Part shown: in pieces, positions 47,129 to 58,393 of the stretch | How the letters are laid out: each line of letters opens with the position of its first letter | Position numbering within the stretch: the first letter of the stretch is position 1 | Source: Euborellia annulipes | Lineage: Eukaryota; Arthropoda; Insecta; Dermaptera; Anisolabididae | Length of the DNA: 64,000 bases | Direction of reading: 5' to 3' | Assembly: GCA_023213315.1 (NCBI GenBank) | Contig: JAKCPI010001932.1 | Location: forward strand, 62,001 to 126,000 | Position numbers and translations under genes: made by a program | Notes under the pieces: model-generated | The model's database searches: none | What the model saw: only the letters and a program-made list of their open reading frames with translations | What the model was told of the DNA's origin: nothing

Positions 47129-47176
47129 AGAAATCAGCAAGGATTTAAGGATCCAGAGTAAGAAGACACTTACCTG
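47129..47176 (-). promoter_or_regulatory. candidate recursive splice (ratchet) site
   Basis: On the minus strand a long pyrimidine tract ends TTTGTTTCAG (AG at 47174-47175) and is followed at once by GTAAGT (GT at 47172-47173), the exact juxtaposed acceptor/donor of an intronic ratchet point. A second donor-like GTGAGT lies 45 nt further on (GT at 47127-47128), as expected for a cryptic exon that helps define a ratchet site. The 45-nt segment contains a stop codon in the phase needed to join the 25293 exon, so it is not a coding exon in that frame. It sits in what is probably the long first intron of nkd. A small 5'-UTR exon is the alternative. Confidence 0.45.
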
Positions 47177-47179
47177 AAA

Positions 47180-48057
47180 CAAAAAGAAAAATGAATCATT
47201 CTCAAGTTTTATAGATAATAAAAGATGAAAATAATTTCAAAAGATTTTTGAAAATGTAAACAAAATCAAAATTCATTTTTTTTATTACTTCATTCATACA
47301 TAATAACCCTTATCCTTTGAAATATTTTTTTTTTAACATGAATCAAATTTATTTTGGCACACTTTCAACAATTTTGTTTTGTTTCCTAAATCTTTGATGA
47401 TCTCCATCTCAACTTCTTTTTTGAAGTTTATAAGAAAATGATGTTGACTAAGGAGTTTTTAAATGTCATTCTTTTCAATTATTAGACTCTCACTAGTGTT
47501 GGAGAATATTCAATCAAAATTTGATAATGTAATTTTTCAAGTCGCAAATCTAAAGAGATTTGTTAATATTTTTATTCGCTTTTTTTTTTTGAAAATATTT
47601 TCCTTTTATCTTTAATTTATTACTACCCTAAATCTTGACTTTAATTTAAACGAATTAAAAGAGAAAAGTTATCTACTATTGTTTATTTTATTTTTTTGAA
47701 GTAGTTGCTTTTATGTAAAAGATAGATGAAGAGAAAATTCTTTGAACAAGAAAGAAAATGTGGAATCAATTAAGTATCACTAATTAAAACAATCATTGAG
47801 ATGATTAGTGAAGAAACATCATCATCAGCAACATGACCCAAAAAGTTGCTTTCAATTTTGAAAATAAAAAAAAAAAAAAAATTAGATAAAACTAAATTAA
47901 AATTTATTAAGGTTATGGGGTTGAGCTAGAATACAGTATAATCGATTAGATAAAAAAATAATAGTTCATTTTATGTTAGAATTTAGAATTGTTTACAAAC
48001 TACGTTCGTAATAAAATTTTTTTGAATTTTAAAATTTTGATTTGAAATTCTTTAGAG
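47180..48057. other. no gene; AT-rich
   Basis: Long A and T runs; no exon found. Confidence 0.4.
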
Positions 48058-48460
48058 CAGTGGTTCCCAACCTTTTTTGCCCCATCGCCCCTTTCTGGAG
48101 GTTGTCTAACATCTATCGCCCCCCCCCCCTTTTCATTTTCATTGGATGCCTAATTTTAATTTGAAGTATGGTGTAAATAATAAAGGAGATTTATTCATGT
48201 ACAAAACATTATTTAAAATTTTTATCAAAAAAGTACTTTATTTCAAAGTTAATAAAAATGAATCAAGTTTGAAGAACTGATAACGTTCTCTTTTCAAAGT
48301 GAATAAATACAACAGATGCAGAAATAGTGACTGAAACTTTTAGTTAAATTGTATTATCAGGGGCGTCGGAACGAATTTGAGTCAGGGGGGGGGGCAACAA
48401 AAAAAAATATTTATTTCCTTCAAATAGTATAATAAAACAAATCTACTATAGGTTATAACT
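48058..48460. mobile_element. hAT-type ends, incomplete
   Basis: CAGTGGTTCCCAACCTTTTT at 48058 is a canonical hAT terminal sequence followed by CCCCATCGCCCC. A second left end CAGGGGCGTCGGAACG starts at about 48359. Neither matching right end was found. Confidence 0.5.
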
Positions 48461-48465
48461 TCAAA

Positions 48466-48716
48466 TTTTTTTTTTTTATTTAAAAACATTCACACTCACA
48501 CTCCCATTCACACAGTATTTTCGGCAACTCAGGCCATTTAAGACTTTAAAAGATACTCGTATGTTTTAATATATCTATTGGGGTCCAGGCATTCTTATTT
48601 AAGCCATTTGGTATCCAAATGGCTTAAATAAAATCATCGGAGTACCTGGGATCCGAACCCGCGACTTTTGGTATACGAGGTTAGCACGCTAACCCCCTAC
48701 CCCAAGCCCCGAGGGC
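48466..48716 (-). mobile_element. tRNA-derived SINE, copy 4
   Basis: T run at the left (poly(A) tail reversed), body, and head ending GCCCCGAGGGC at 48716. B box GGGATCCGAACCC is reversed. Full-length. Confidence 0.8.
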
Positions 48717-48811
48717 TACACATTTTAAAAATCTAATAATAATTTTGTTTTTATGAAGAAAATACCAAAAATCGATTTTTTTTCGGTCAATCTTTATTAA
48801 AGTTAAAAGTG

Positions 48812-48866
48812 ACGTTTCAATTCTAGATTGGAATTATCTTCAGATTATTTTATTATTATTATGACA
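48812..48866 (-). ncRNA. hammerhead-ribozyme-like core
   Basis: On the minus strand in order: GTC (48863-48865), CTGAAGA (48837-48843), a stem AATTC...GAATT, then GAAAC (48814-48818) and GTCAC. These are the catalytic-core elements of a hammerhead. Stem I is weak, so activity is uncertain. Probably a relic of a Penelope-like element. Confidence 0.4.
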
Positions 48867-49079
48867 ATTTTTTAACTCGAAGGTTGAACGGTGTTCTTGT
48901 TTACTATATCAATCATTTGCTATCGATCGGATTAGATTTTAGTTGACTAAAAGTGAAACAACCGGCCCCAAGAACTAACTTAGAAGTGAACGCCATAATA
49001 TTTGCATCTAAAAGTTAAAATTATTGTCAATACCTAGAATAAATAAAATAAATAATAATAAAATATTAGGAGGACGTTA

Positions 49080-49440
49080 TGGTCGATTTTTCTCTGGCAT
49101 TCCCTATTTATTTTCCATTTTTCATTCAATTTTGTTGTCTTTTATTTTAAAATCACCTAGATTCTATCGGAGCGTGTGTATCGGTACATTTTTGTTGTGA
49201 GAGATGATAATGATAAAAAAAAAGGGGGACTGAAAGAGGTAGAGAGGTAGCGGTGGTTAGAAAAACTGTTGGTCTTTCATCTTTCGCCAAGGAACCCCCC
49301 TTCTCTTTGAGAAGGGTTTTCAGGGGGGCGTTAAGAAGCTTTTGATGTTGCCTGGTGCGTGTCCACACTGCCGTGACTCCCAAAGCCGTTTGCATGATTT
49401 GCCAAGACGATTTCTCAAGGGGAGAGGAAAAGATCCAGCA
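49080..49440. other. single-copy island
   Basis: Unique mixed-composition sequence with CTATCGGAGCGTGTGTATCGG and CCTGGTGCGTGTCCACACTGCC. A minus 80-codon ORF ends in a Cys/Thr-rich tail without recognisable family. Confidence 0.3.
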
Positions 49441-49837
49441 TATATTATTATGGAAACAGAAAAAAAAATTACACTTTCAATTAAATATCATTTAACTAGT
49501 ATTCTTGCGGTTTAAATAATTTCTTTTTAAAAAAAATATATACCTATCTATTATTATTAGTAGGAAAAAAAAAATAGAAATCAAGATGTTCGTATCTAAT
49601 AATCATCTAGGTAACTAACCTTAGTTTAAAATTTATTATTACGTGTATATTCAAGCAGGAAAAAATTTAATATCAATAATTATCCAATATCTTATGGATG
49701 GAGATTTTCGATCCATAATGAAAGGATTTTTTTTTTTTTTTTACAAAATTTATATAAAACCACTAAAGATGTTGAGGTGCAAGAGTTATTAGAAAAACTT
49801 GAATTTTGATTTTACACGATCCAAGAGGATCTTCTAA

Positions 49838-50260
49838 AGGCGGCTATACACGTAACTGTAAACTTGACAAGCATGCATGTGCAATCTTTTTGTGCAAGCA
49901 AACTGTAGCGTCTGTCGGAGAATTTTGCGCAAGCATTTTAATTGTGCAAGCCTCTTGATGCTCGATTGAATTTTAATCATGCACAAGCATATTTGCGCAA
50001 GCAAAACTCACCGCCGTCTTGACATTTGATATTTATTTAATTTATATATTAATTCATTTAAAATGTCAATTTAAATATTTATATTAATATTTATTGTGTT
50101 TCTGTTTAAAGCGAGTATTTCTTGTTATCTTCAAATAAATAACATTCTGAGTTTGACATTTTTAGGTTAATTTTAGGCATAAGCTGTTGCTTGCACAAGC
50201 ATGCTTGTGCAGTGTGATGCCGAAGGGAATTTGTGCATGCTTGTACAAAAAGATTGCACA
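49838..50260 (+). mobile_element. Harbinger-like MITE, copy 2
   Basis: AGGCGGCTATACACGTAACT start; body nearly identical to 144-565. The right end is replaced after GATTGCACATGAA. Confidence 0.65.
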
Positions 50261-50299
50261 TGAATTTAACTAAGGTGTGAAATTAGGAACACACACCTT

Positions 50300-50440
50300 G
50301 TTTATTTATATTTTTTTTTGGAAATTTTCAGAGGGGGTTAATACTCAGTTTGTTTACATTTTTCCTTCCAAGAGAGTGACGTCATATAGCTCCTATCTTT
50401 CAGAACCAACCATTTATAAATTTATTTAAATACAGTATCT
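50300..50440 (+). repeat. dispersed repeat M
   Basis: GTTTGTTTACATTTTTCC, AGTGACGTCATATAGC and CCATTTATAAATTTATT match 13830-13960. Confidence 0.5.
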
Positions 50441-50447
50441 TTTGGTA

Positions 50448-50668
50448 CATTGAGCGCCACAATTAAGTCCCCCATCTGATAGTTAAGCCTTAAGTATTTG
50501 TAAGCATATACCTAAAGTAAAATAATTTTAATGCCCGAAAGGGCAAAACGTAATATTTTATTTTACTTTTTTAAATTTAAAATTATTTCACCATTTACTA
50601 CTGTATATACTATATCATATACTTAATGCTGAAGCTATCAGGTGGGGACTTAATTGTGGCGCTCACTG
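50448..50668. mobile_element. Tc1/mariner-like MITE, 221 bp
   Basis: Inverted ends CATTGAGCGCCACAATTAAG and, reversed, CAGTGAGCGCCACAATTAAG, flanked by TA on both sides (50446-50447, 50669-50670). It contains a small GCCCGAAAGGGC hairpin. Next to its right end lies a reversed SINE-like A box (TGTAGTGGTTAGCATG). Confidence 0.8.
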
Positions 50669-51109
50669 TACATGCTAACCACTACACCTCCAAAGCCCGA
50701 ATATTTGATTTTTTAAACTAGAATGTTAAGCATGTTTTTGTTTACTATATCGATGATTTGCTATCACTCGGATAAGATTGCTAGTTGACTAGAACTGAAG
50801 CAACCAGCGCTAAAGAATAGAGAAAAGAAAACGGATATTGAAAGTGGATTCGGGAATAACTTCACTACTTCTTTAACTTAAAAATGCTAAAAAGAGACAA
50901 ATTTATTTATTATTTATGAAAGGAATTAATTATTTATTATTATTTTAGATAAAAGATCATATAAGTATTTATTTATATAATACTAACTGTATCTAATATA
51001 ATAAATGTAATCCCCAAGCCATCTCCCTTTTCACACCTGATATGAATTATTTGATTTGAATATAATAAATGAAGACATATGGAATTTATTCCAAGTGGGT
51101 GACATTGAT

Positions 51110-51400
51110 GAATACGTGATTAAAAATAAAAATGGAAGTGCAATGGGGCACGATTCCGTTCCGTGGGTGCCATAAAGCGTATCTCCTCTCCTCTCTTAGT
51201 ACGTCGACACTGAGGGGAAATGAAAAAAAAAGAGATGTCTGTTTGAAAAAAAAAATAACCACCCCCTCCCCTCCCCTCCCCTTCCCTCTTGTATGTTTTC
51301 ATAGTGATTCAATACTTTCAGTTATGGATTTGGATAATGTTTGCTCACGTTGTTGCCATCCATATTTAGTATGTTTGATTAGAGGATAGTCTATTTAACG
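51110..51400. other. single-copy island
   Basis: Unique sequence with GGGGCACGATTCCGTTCC and CTCACGTTGTTGCCATCC. A plus 85-codon ORF (51132-51389) is unrecognised. Confidence 0.25.
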
Positions 51401-51879
51401 CCGCTAAATTGGTTCTGTTATAGCTGAGGATAAATTGCAGACTAAGCTAATATTCTCTAAACCCCAATTAAAAAAAAAAAAAACACCGGTAAAGTAATTT
51501 TATTAATAAAACATCATAAAATTTCAATAGTAAATGGAATCAAAAAGGCGAGAATAATTGATTAGCCCATTAAAGGGGCAACTCGCTATGTTAATAAAAG
51601 AAGAAATTTGACAAATGGAGAAAAAAAATATTTAAATAAACAGGGCCAGACAGTCTTTAAATTGACATCAAAATTATTCCTTTCATGAAAGAAGAATGGA
51701 CTTTACTTTTTTTTACTAAATAATTGGAGATTTCTTAATTTTTAATTAACATATGTTCTAGCAAAAAAAATAAATAAATAAAACGCAACCAAATGTGCTC
51801 AACTGTTGAGCTGGTTGCCTATATTTATTGAATTCAGTGCCGATAATTAATTAGTTGCTTTTTTTTTTTTTTTGTTTTA

Positions 51880-52280
51880 AGGCGGCTACACACATAACTG
51901 CATACTTGACAAGTATGCATGTGCAATCGTTTTGTGCCAGCATGCACAAATTCCTTTCGACACAAGCATGCTTGTGCAAGCAACAGCTTATGCCGAAAGC
52001 TAACCTAAAAATGTCAAACTCGGAAGGTTATTTATTCGAAGATAATAATATTAATATTTAAATTGAAATATTAAATGAATTAATATATATTAAATAAATA
52101 TCAAATGTCAAGATGTCTATAAAATGGTGGAGAGTTTTGCTTGTGCATGATTAAAGTTCAATTGACCATCAAGCGGCTTGCACAATTAAAATGCTTGTGC
52201 AAAATTCTTCTACAGTTTGCTTGTACAAAAAGATTGCACGTGGATGCTTGTCAAGTTTGCATTTGCATGTGTAGCCGCCT
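51880..52280 (-). mobile_element. Harbinger-like MITE, copy 3, full length
   Basis: Inverted ends AGGCGGCTACACA, 3-bp TTA duplication at 51877-51879 and 52281-52283 (the TWA type of PIF/Harbinger), 401 bp, no ORF. It defines the family boundaries for the other two copies. Confidence 0.75.
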
Positions 52281-53524
52281 TTATACAAGAGAAATCTTGG
52301 TAAATATTCACTAAAAAACTAAAAAAATTTTTATAAATTGATTGGTGTGTGTTTAAGAACTAACTTCTAAATGCACCGTCAAGTGGTTTCTCGTTAAATT
52401 CCTGATTGACTTGTAGAGAGGAATCTTTAAATTCTCCTATTCATCGTTCTGAGAATAAGAAAGCCAAGTTTATTTATCTTCGAAAGTTAATTCAATGCTA
52501 CACTACGCAAGATACAAACTGACAATTATTTATAACACTTGAACCAAATCTAAATATTTATTAATTATATGAAATTCTCTAATAAATTATTTTTATTTAC
52601 TGTTTATTGACAACGTTTTGACAAGAAATCGTGCCTTTTCAGAGCAATCTCCCTAACAAAAACTAAAGAAAATCTGTCAAAATTTATCTTCCCTGTCTAT
52701 ATAAAGATGACAAAAAGAAACAAAAAATGAGTGTTGAATTCAAATGCAATGACCGATTGTCTTTTATAAATTTCCAGAGCATTAATATAACGTTCATAAA
52801 TTGGCAATAGCCATGAAATTAGTCTCAATATAAATTTACAACAATTAGAGAAAAATAATAATAATTAATTATTAGAATATCAATAACAGACAATTAGAAA
52901 AACATTCAATGTATTATTTATTCAACAACTCTTTATAATAAATATATATTTATATTATACTAAACGAGCTTTCTTTATCAAAGTTATAACAAGAATTAAA
53001 TTGTTTTTAAATACCGATTGCCAGCATTTCCTTTAAAGCCAATGACATGCGCTTAGGATTGTTTATAATTCTTCAAGGACTTTTAGAAGAGGTATGACTT
53101 AAAAAAAAAAAAAATAAATAGTGTCCTTGACCTCAAACTTGACATGAACTCGACTAGAAGTCAAAGTTCTGACGCACAATGGAGCCAAATTTTTGAAAAA
53201 ATAGAATTCTGAATAAAAAGTGTTAATTTTATCTAACAATTTCTTTACCGTTATCAAATAATTTGAAGACAAATGAGGCGGCGTTTTTTAATTAAAATAA
53301 ATGAATGAATAGAGCAGGTAGGCTTTTAAATGGAATTGATAAACTCAGAAGAACATTATATTCTAGATAAAAATAATTTTTACATTAAATATAAGTTAAG
53401 TTCATAAATAAATAATAGATTCAGCGCTTTGTTAACGAAAAATATAAAAGGCTATAACCCTCTATGGGGAATAATCATAGCGATAAAATCAACACAAACG
53501 CTAATATGATTAAGTAAAAAAATA
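52281..53524. other. AT-rich with one retroelement-like motif
   Basis: 52610-52650, read on the minus strand, contains GCTCTGAAAAGGCACGATTT and GTCAAAACGTTGTCAATAAA, resembling the CTGAAGA...GAAACGTT motif of Penelope-type repeats. Nothing coding. Confidence 0.35.
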
Positions 53525-53635
53525 TGCCTACGGGCTTGGTCTAGTTGGTAGCGTGCCTACCTTCTATACCCGCGACGGGTTCCTACCCCAGGCAGTCCGA
53601 TGATTTTATTTAAGCCATTTGGATACCAAATTAAA
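53525..53635 (+). mobile_element. SINE, 3'-truncated copy
   Basis: GGGCTTGGTCTAGTTGGTAG head, B-box-like GGGTTCCTACCCC, then GCAGTCCGATGATTTTATTT. It lacks the second half and tail. Confidence 0.65.
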
Positions 53636-53734
53636 TGTATTAAACTTTCCAAATTTTCCAGTTTTTTCATCCACGGTCAAGTAGTTGGCTCTATAATGAA
53701 AAAACCCTCTTCAGTAATAAATCTTATTAGGTTT

Positions 53735-54260
53735 TTTTTTGTTTCGCTTGCCATTGAAGTATAATTTACACATTTTGCCTTGCTCTCTTCTGTTTGTTTC
53801 ATTTTTTGCACGCTAACATAACTTGTATTCTGTTTGTTTCAGGCAGAAAATGAAGATTTTGCTGCATAATTTAACCCAATCAAATAGCTGGTGTGAGGCC
53901 GATCTTAGCGTCAAAGCTTTAATAGATGACCACCTTTTGTCGCCATTTTCTCATAATCCATTTCAAATAAAATAATATAAACTAATTAATATCGAAAAAA
54001 ATAAAGGTTTAAGCTTTATTTTCATTAATTTTCTTTATTATTATTAATTATTTTTATTTATTTAAGGATCAACGTTGTAAAAAAATCGAAACAATGACAA
54101 CTGAAGGTTAGGTTATGAAGAATTCATTTTGCATTGCACTAGTATCAAAAGAAAAATAAAATTTCTATCTCTTTTAATAATAAAATGATGATATTTTATT
54201 GTTTGCGGGTTTCTTCATTAAAAGGAAATTTTTTTTAACCAACAACCAGGGCCGCCGAGA
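53735..54260 (+). repeat. dispersed repeat K, third copy
   Basis: GTTTCGCTTGCCATTGAAG, TAATTTAACCCAATC, CCGATCTTAGCGTCAAAG and TTATTTAAGGATCAACGTTG match 5663-6100. Confidence 0.5.
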
Positions 54261-54492
54261 GAGAGACTGTAAATTAATACACAACCTCCCTTAAAAAAAG
54301 ACGTTTAAATCTTAATTCGGAATATACGCTATTCAGAAAAACAATTTTAGAGCATAAAGGGGTTTATCCCAAGGACCAAGGATGAAGAACCCTTAGTGTA
54401 AGTCCTTAGAGTAACACTCCCCTTCTATACCCTGAGAGCTAATTATTCGAGGTGGGAAAACAACATCAAATAACGTCAAAAAACTTTAATAT

Positions 54493-55091
54493 TTAAGGGG
54501 CAACGGGAGCGAAGTTACCCATGCTTTTCCTGATAAGAGGGCGTTGTGTGTCATAAAAAGTATGCCCAAAATATCAAGTAATTCAAAAATTTGCCAAGAG
54601 ATGTCAGAATGGTAGCTAATAATATTTAATGCATTTGGTTGATTTTCATTGATCTTTTAACAATAAATACTTTATAAATGTTATTATATATTATGTATCT
54701 TTTATAAAAGCATAAAAATATATAAATATAGGCCAGATACAGGCTAATGCTATATCGTCTGTTAGACTAGCCTGCTATCTATTGCAAGAATGCTGAACTA
54801 ATTTGACATATTTTTAAATATTTAAGCTTATTTTAAAAATTTCTTAATTAATATGTGATTAATAATAACAATAAATTCATTTTTAAATTTAAAAAAATTA
54901 AAGATTATTGAGACAGATTGTTTTTTGTATTTGTTTGATAACAAAAAAATTAATTATGATAATTTTTTAACAAGTCATTAAAAAAATTTTAGCTCGATGT
55001 CCCAATAATCTCTTATGAATTTAATTCATTTAAAAAAAAACCGCTAGTTTTTTTTAAAGTACTTTTAGACGTCGCTCCTGAACCCCCTTAA
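54493..55091 (-). mobile_element. piggyBac-like MITE, copy d, full length
   Basis: TTAAGGGGCAACGGGAGCGA at the left and GTCGCTCCTGAACCCCCTTAA at the right, so TTAA bounds both ends. 599 bp, no ORF. The best-preserved copy. Confidence 0.8.
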
Positions 55092-55579
55092 ATATTGTAG
55101 ATTTGCAGCTTGTTTTATTATTAATTGGACATGTTTCGTTCAGGTCCTAGACTCCTCAAGGTAATATAATATTCGGCGGCTTCACAATTGATCGTTGGCT
55201 TTATTTACATATTCAAACACTAACACACATGGTCGGATAATATATTTAAGAAGCTTTTATTGAAGGTAACGAAGGTACGTGAGCCAATCATCTTGATTGA
55301 TACCTGAATAGGGCAGAGAGAAACAACATGGAGCCTCTCTGCGCTGCTTTAATTACCATCTCTATTAGGAGATGGACAGGAATTAATTATATAATCCTCT
55401 AAGACCAGAAAAAATCAAAAAAAAAAGAATACAATATTAATTTATATAGTTTCAAATAAAATAAAGCAAAGAAATTATTTCCAAGGGAGACTATAAATGT
55501 CAGAATTTTAATGAATAACTTTGCAACCTTAATAAACTTGAACTCGAAAATGCAAAGATTTATGCATGCCATACTTATT

Positions 55580-56222
55580 TTAAGGGGATTCAGGAGCGAT
55601 GTCTACGTAAACGTACTTTAAAAAAAACTAGACTATTATAAGGAATTTTTCAATGCGGTTTTTTTTAAATGAATTAAATTCATAAGAGATTATTGGGACA
55701 TCGAGCTATAATTTTTTTAATGACTTATTAAAAAATTAACGTAATTAATTTTTTTGTTATCAAGCAAATACAAAAAAACAATCTGTCCCAATAATCTTTA
55801 ATTTTTTTTAAATTTAAAAATGAATTTATTGTTATTATTAATCACATATTAATTAAGAAATTTTTAAAATAAGCTTAGATGATTTATTTAAAAAAATCAA
55901 ATGTCAAATTAGTTCAGCAATTCTTGCAATAGATGGCAGGCTAGTCTAACAGACTGATATAGTATTAGCGTATATCTGGCCTATATTTATTTATTTTTAT
56001 GCTTTTATAAAAGATACATAATATATAATAACATTTATAAAGTATTTATTGTTAAAAGATCAATGAAAATGAACCAAATGCATTAAATATTATTAGCTAC
56101 CATTCTGACATCACTTGGCAAATTTTTGAATTACTTGATTTTTTGGGCTTACTTTTTATGACACACTACGCCATCTTAGCGGGAAAAACAGGCGTAACAC
56201 CTTCGGTCCTATTCCGCCCTAA
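55580..56222 (+). mobile_element. piggyBac-like MITE, copy e
   Basis: TTAAGGGGATTCAGGAGCGA at the left; the right end CCGCCCTAA is degraded. Lies about 490 bp from copy d in opposite orientation. Confidence 0.7.
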
Positions 56223-56425
56223 CATAAACAAGAATTGTTAATATTTTAACAATTCGTAAATTCAACTTATTGAGATTCAATCAATGTCGTAGAAGATATT
56301 TGGATACCATTCGAATGATAAGTATCAAGATGAATGAGTTGGCGGTATAGGTTGTTGGGGGAGGGGGGGGGTTAATGAATTTAAAAAAAAATCAGCTATT
56401 TTACTATGCTCTAATGAGTCTAGAA

Positions 56426-57143
56426 CATAGGTTCTCAACGTGGGCGATAACGTCCTCTTTTGGGCGTTTGAGCCTTTCAGGGGGCAGTAGAAGACCCAGA
56501 GAAAATTAGGGGGCATTGAGATTGCGTAGAAGAGCGCGTGGGCAGATTCAAAAATATAGTCTACAAAAGGCAACAATTTAGATTACTAAGGAGCTCAATG
56601 AGGAAGGCACCCAGCAGAAATAAAAACTTTTATATTATTTCATGAGTTGGGAGCGCATCGCTCCCATCTTCAGGACGAAATAATTGTCGCAATCTATTTA
56701 CACTCTAAAAAGTTAAAATTTAATATCGTTCAATTTTTGTGATTGTAGATATTTTTATCACGTGGATTTAGTACTGTAGCAATGTTGGTAACTAAAAATA
56801 GAAATCGGCTTCATGTTGCTGAACGACGGTTGTTTTTAAGTAAAATCGAGCCTGATATTACCAAACTCCTTAATATGCATCAAATTCCACCTTCTCATTA
56901 GTTATGTCTTTTGAATGTTAATAAAAATAACTAAGTATGCGTTTTAATAGCTCCCAATGAATCATTCTTTCATTCTTCATTTTAAATATCCTATCTTACG
57001 TCTATAATCAATATCATATTTATATATGGCAAAACTTTTTTAAATTCGTGACAGGTGGTAAGTAAAATTAAGATGGGGGGGGGGGGTTCAGAAAAAAACA
57101 TTCTCAAAGTGGACGGTGAGCAAAATAAGGTTGAGAAACTATG
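56426..57143. mobile_element. possible hAT-type element
   Basis: CATAGGTTCTCAACGTGGGC at the left and, reversed, CATAGTTTCTCAACC at the right form short inverted ends. The flanks show no convincing 8-bp duplication. A hammerhead-like hairpin lies inside (56638-56673, minus strand). Confidence 0.4.
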
Positions 57144-57289
57144 ACTTCAAATTTCTCCGTGAAAAATATTATTTTTTATAGTTCATTGACCTCGAGGCTA
57201 TGAACTCTATGATTCCAAGTTGAGGAGTCAAGGTAAAAAAAAAAAAAGAAAAATTTCTCTGAATACCAACCAATCTATTAAGTTCCGAC

Positions 57290-57560
57290 TTTAATATCAG
57301 CATTAGATGAGTCAGAGGCTCGGCGCCAATGGAATCAAACCAAGTACTTCTTTTATCGGCTATCTCGCCATTTACATCAGAGAGGAATATTTACGAAGGT
57401 AATCTTGTGTGTATGCCTGATAAGAGCTGCTGATGATGCCGACCGACAGCCTTTGATTTAATGCCGCCAAGTCGCATCATTCATATGCCCGGGCTGTTAT
57501 CACGTCGATATTATTATACTGTCAATACACGGGAGAAACACGATCCCACTTTCAATAAGA
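57290..57560. other. single-copy higher-GC island (possible enhancer)
   Basis: About 270 bp with mixed composition and no similarity to the repeat families in the window, flanked by repeat-derived DNA. It contains the TCF/Helper pair, an AATCAAACC motif, TGATGATGCC and CCGGGC. No ORF of note is present. A regulatory role is inferred from uniqueness and the TCF pair only. Confidence 0.35.
57450..57469 (+). promoter_or_regulatory. candidate TCF site plus Helper site (Wnt-response element)
   Basis: The sequence CCTTTGATT (57450-57458) matches the TCF/Pangolin HMG-domain consensus, and GCCGCCA (57463-57469) matches the C-clamp Helper site GCCGCCR, four bases apart. Paired HMG and Helper sites are the known signature of Wnt-response elements in flies, including those of nkd. 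The pair lies in a single-copy, higher-GC island in presumed nkd first-intron or upstream DNA. Confidence 0.4.
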
Positions 57561-57734
57561 CAACATTTCCTCTATTTATCCATTTGTAATGTATTAGGGA
57601 TTATTGACTGTGAATAAATATTGTTTTTATGTGCAAATTCAAATACACTTTGGAGATCAGAGTTTACCAATTTTAGGTAAAAAGATGGTAGAAGTTGAAC
57701 ATATTTATTATTTTGAGCCTTTTCTGCTCGCTTA

Positions 57735-57965
57735 TCAATTATTTTTTAGATGCTCTTTAAAATGTATATTCTCATTTTGCCCTCAAAACTGTTTGAAGCA
57801 TGTAGCTCATAGGAGAAATGGTTGTCATGGTAACAGAATATAAATATTTACAAATTTTAATTTTAATATATCGGCGGAAACTAAGTATATGTCGACACAA
57901 AAAATCTGGTGTGACAAGCACAGAACACAACTTTCGATTACCGAAGGTAAGAGAAAGTTGAAATG
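57735..57965 (-). mobile_element. family HP copy 6, truncated
   Basis: AGATGCTCTTTAAAATGTAT, TGGTTGTCATGGTAACA and half of the terminal hairpin. Confidence 0.6.
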
Positions 57966-57992
57966 ACCATGAGAGAACATATTCTCAGTATA

Positions 57993-58143
57993 CAGTAAAA
58001 CCTCGCTTAGCGAGCACCTCTCATAGCGAATGTTTCGCATAACGAGCAAAAAAAAATTGTGAAAAAATGACTTGCTTAACGGGTCGACGTATCGAGTTGC
58101 GAGGAGAGATAAAGTCCCGGATAGTGATCATGCTACAACCGTC
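57993..58143 (+). mobile_element. pogo/Tigger-like end fragment
   Basis: TACAGTAAAACCTCGCTTAG, followed by CGAGCACCTCTCATAGCGAA, resembles the ends of pogo-type mariner elements (CAGT..AACCTCG). The other end is not seen. Confidence 0.45.
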
Positions 58144-58393
58144 CAAGGGCGGATACAAGAGGGAGAGGGGGTAAAGGGGGTAACCCCCTCGAGATTTGAA
58201 TTTTTTTTCTCAAAACAAATTTATTTTTAATGTAACATTTTAAAAATTAATACTTAAAAATTTGATTTTTATTTATATTCTGCCAAACAAGTACAGAATG
58301 CCCCTTTAAATTATCGAAATTAAAAAAACGTGTGATGTGCGACCAGTCACACCAGATTACCCCCCCCGAGAAACATCTCTGGATCTGCCCTTG
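58144..58393 (+). mobile_element. hAT-type MITE related to 62868
   Basis: CAAGGGCGGATACAAGAGG start and ...TGGATCTGCCCTTG end. The interior is the reverse of 62868-63547 without its nested element, including GACCAGTCACACCAGATTA from the HP hairpin. No matching 8-bp flanks here. Confidence 0.6.

Noticed and set aside
58144..58393. Target duplication for this hAT-type MITE
   Set aside because: Left flank CAACCGTC and right flank CATACAGT do not match, so insertion by this copy cannot be shown from the flanks.
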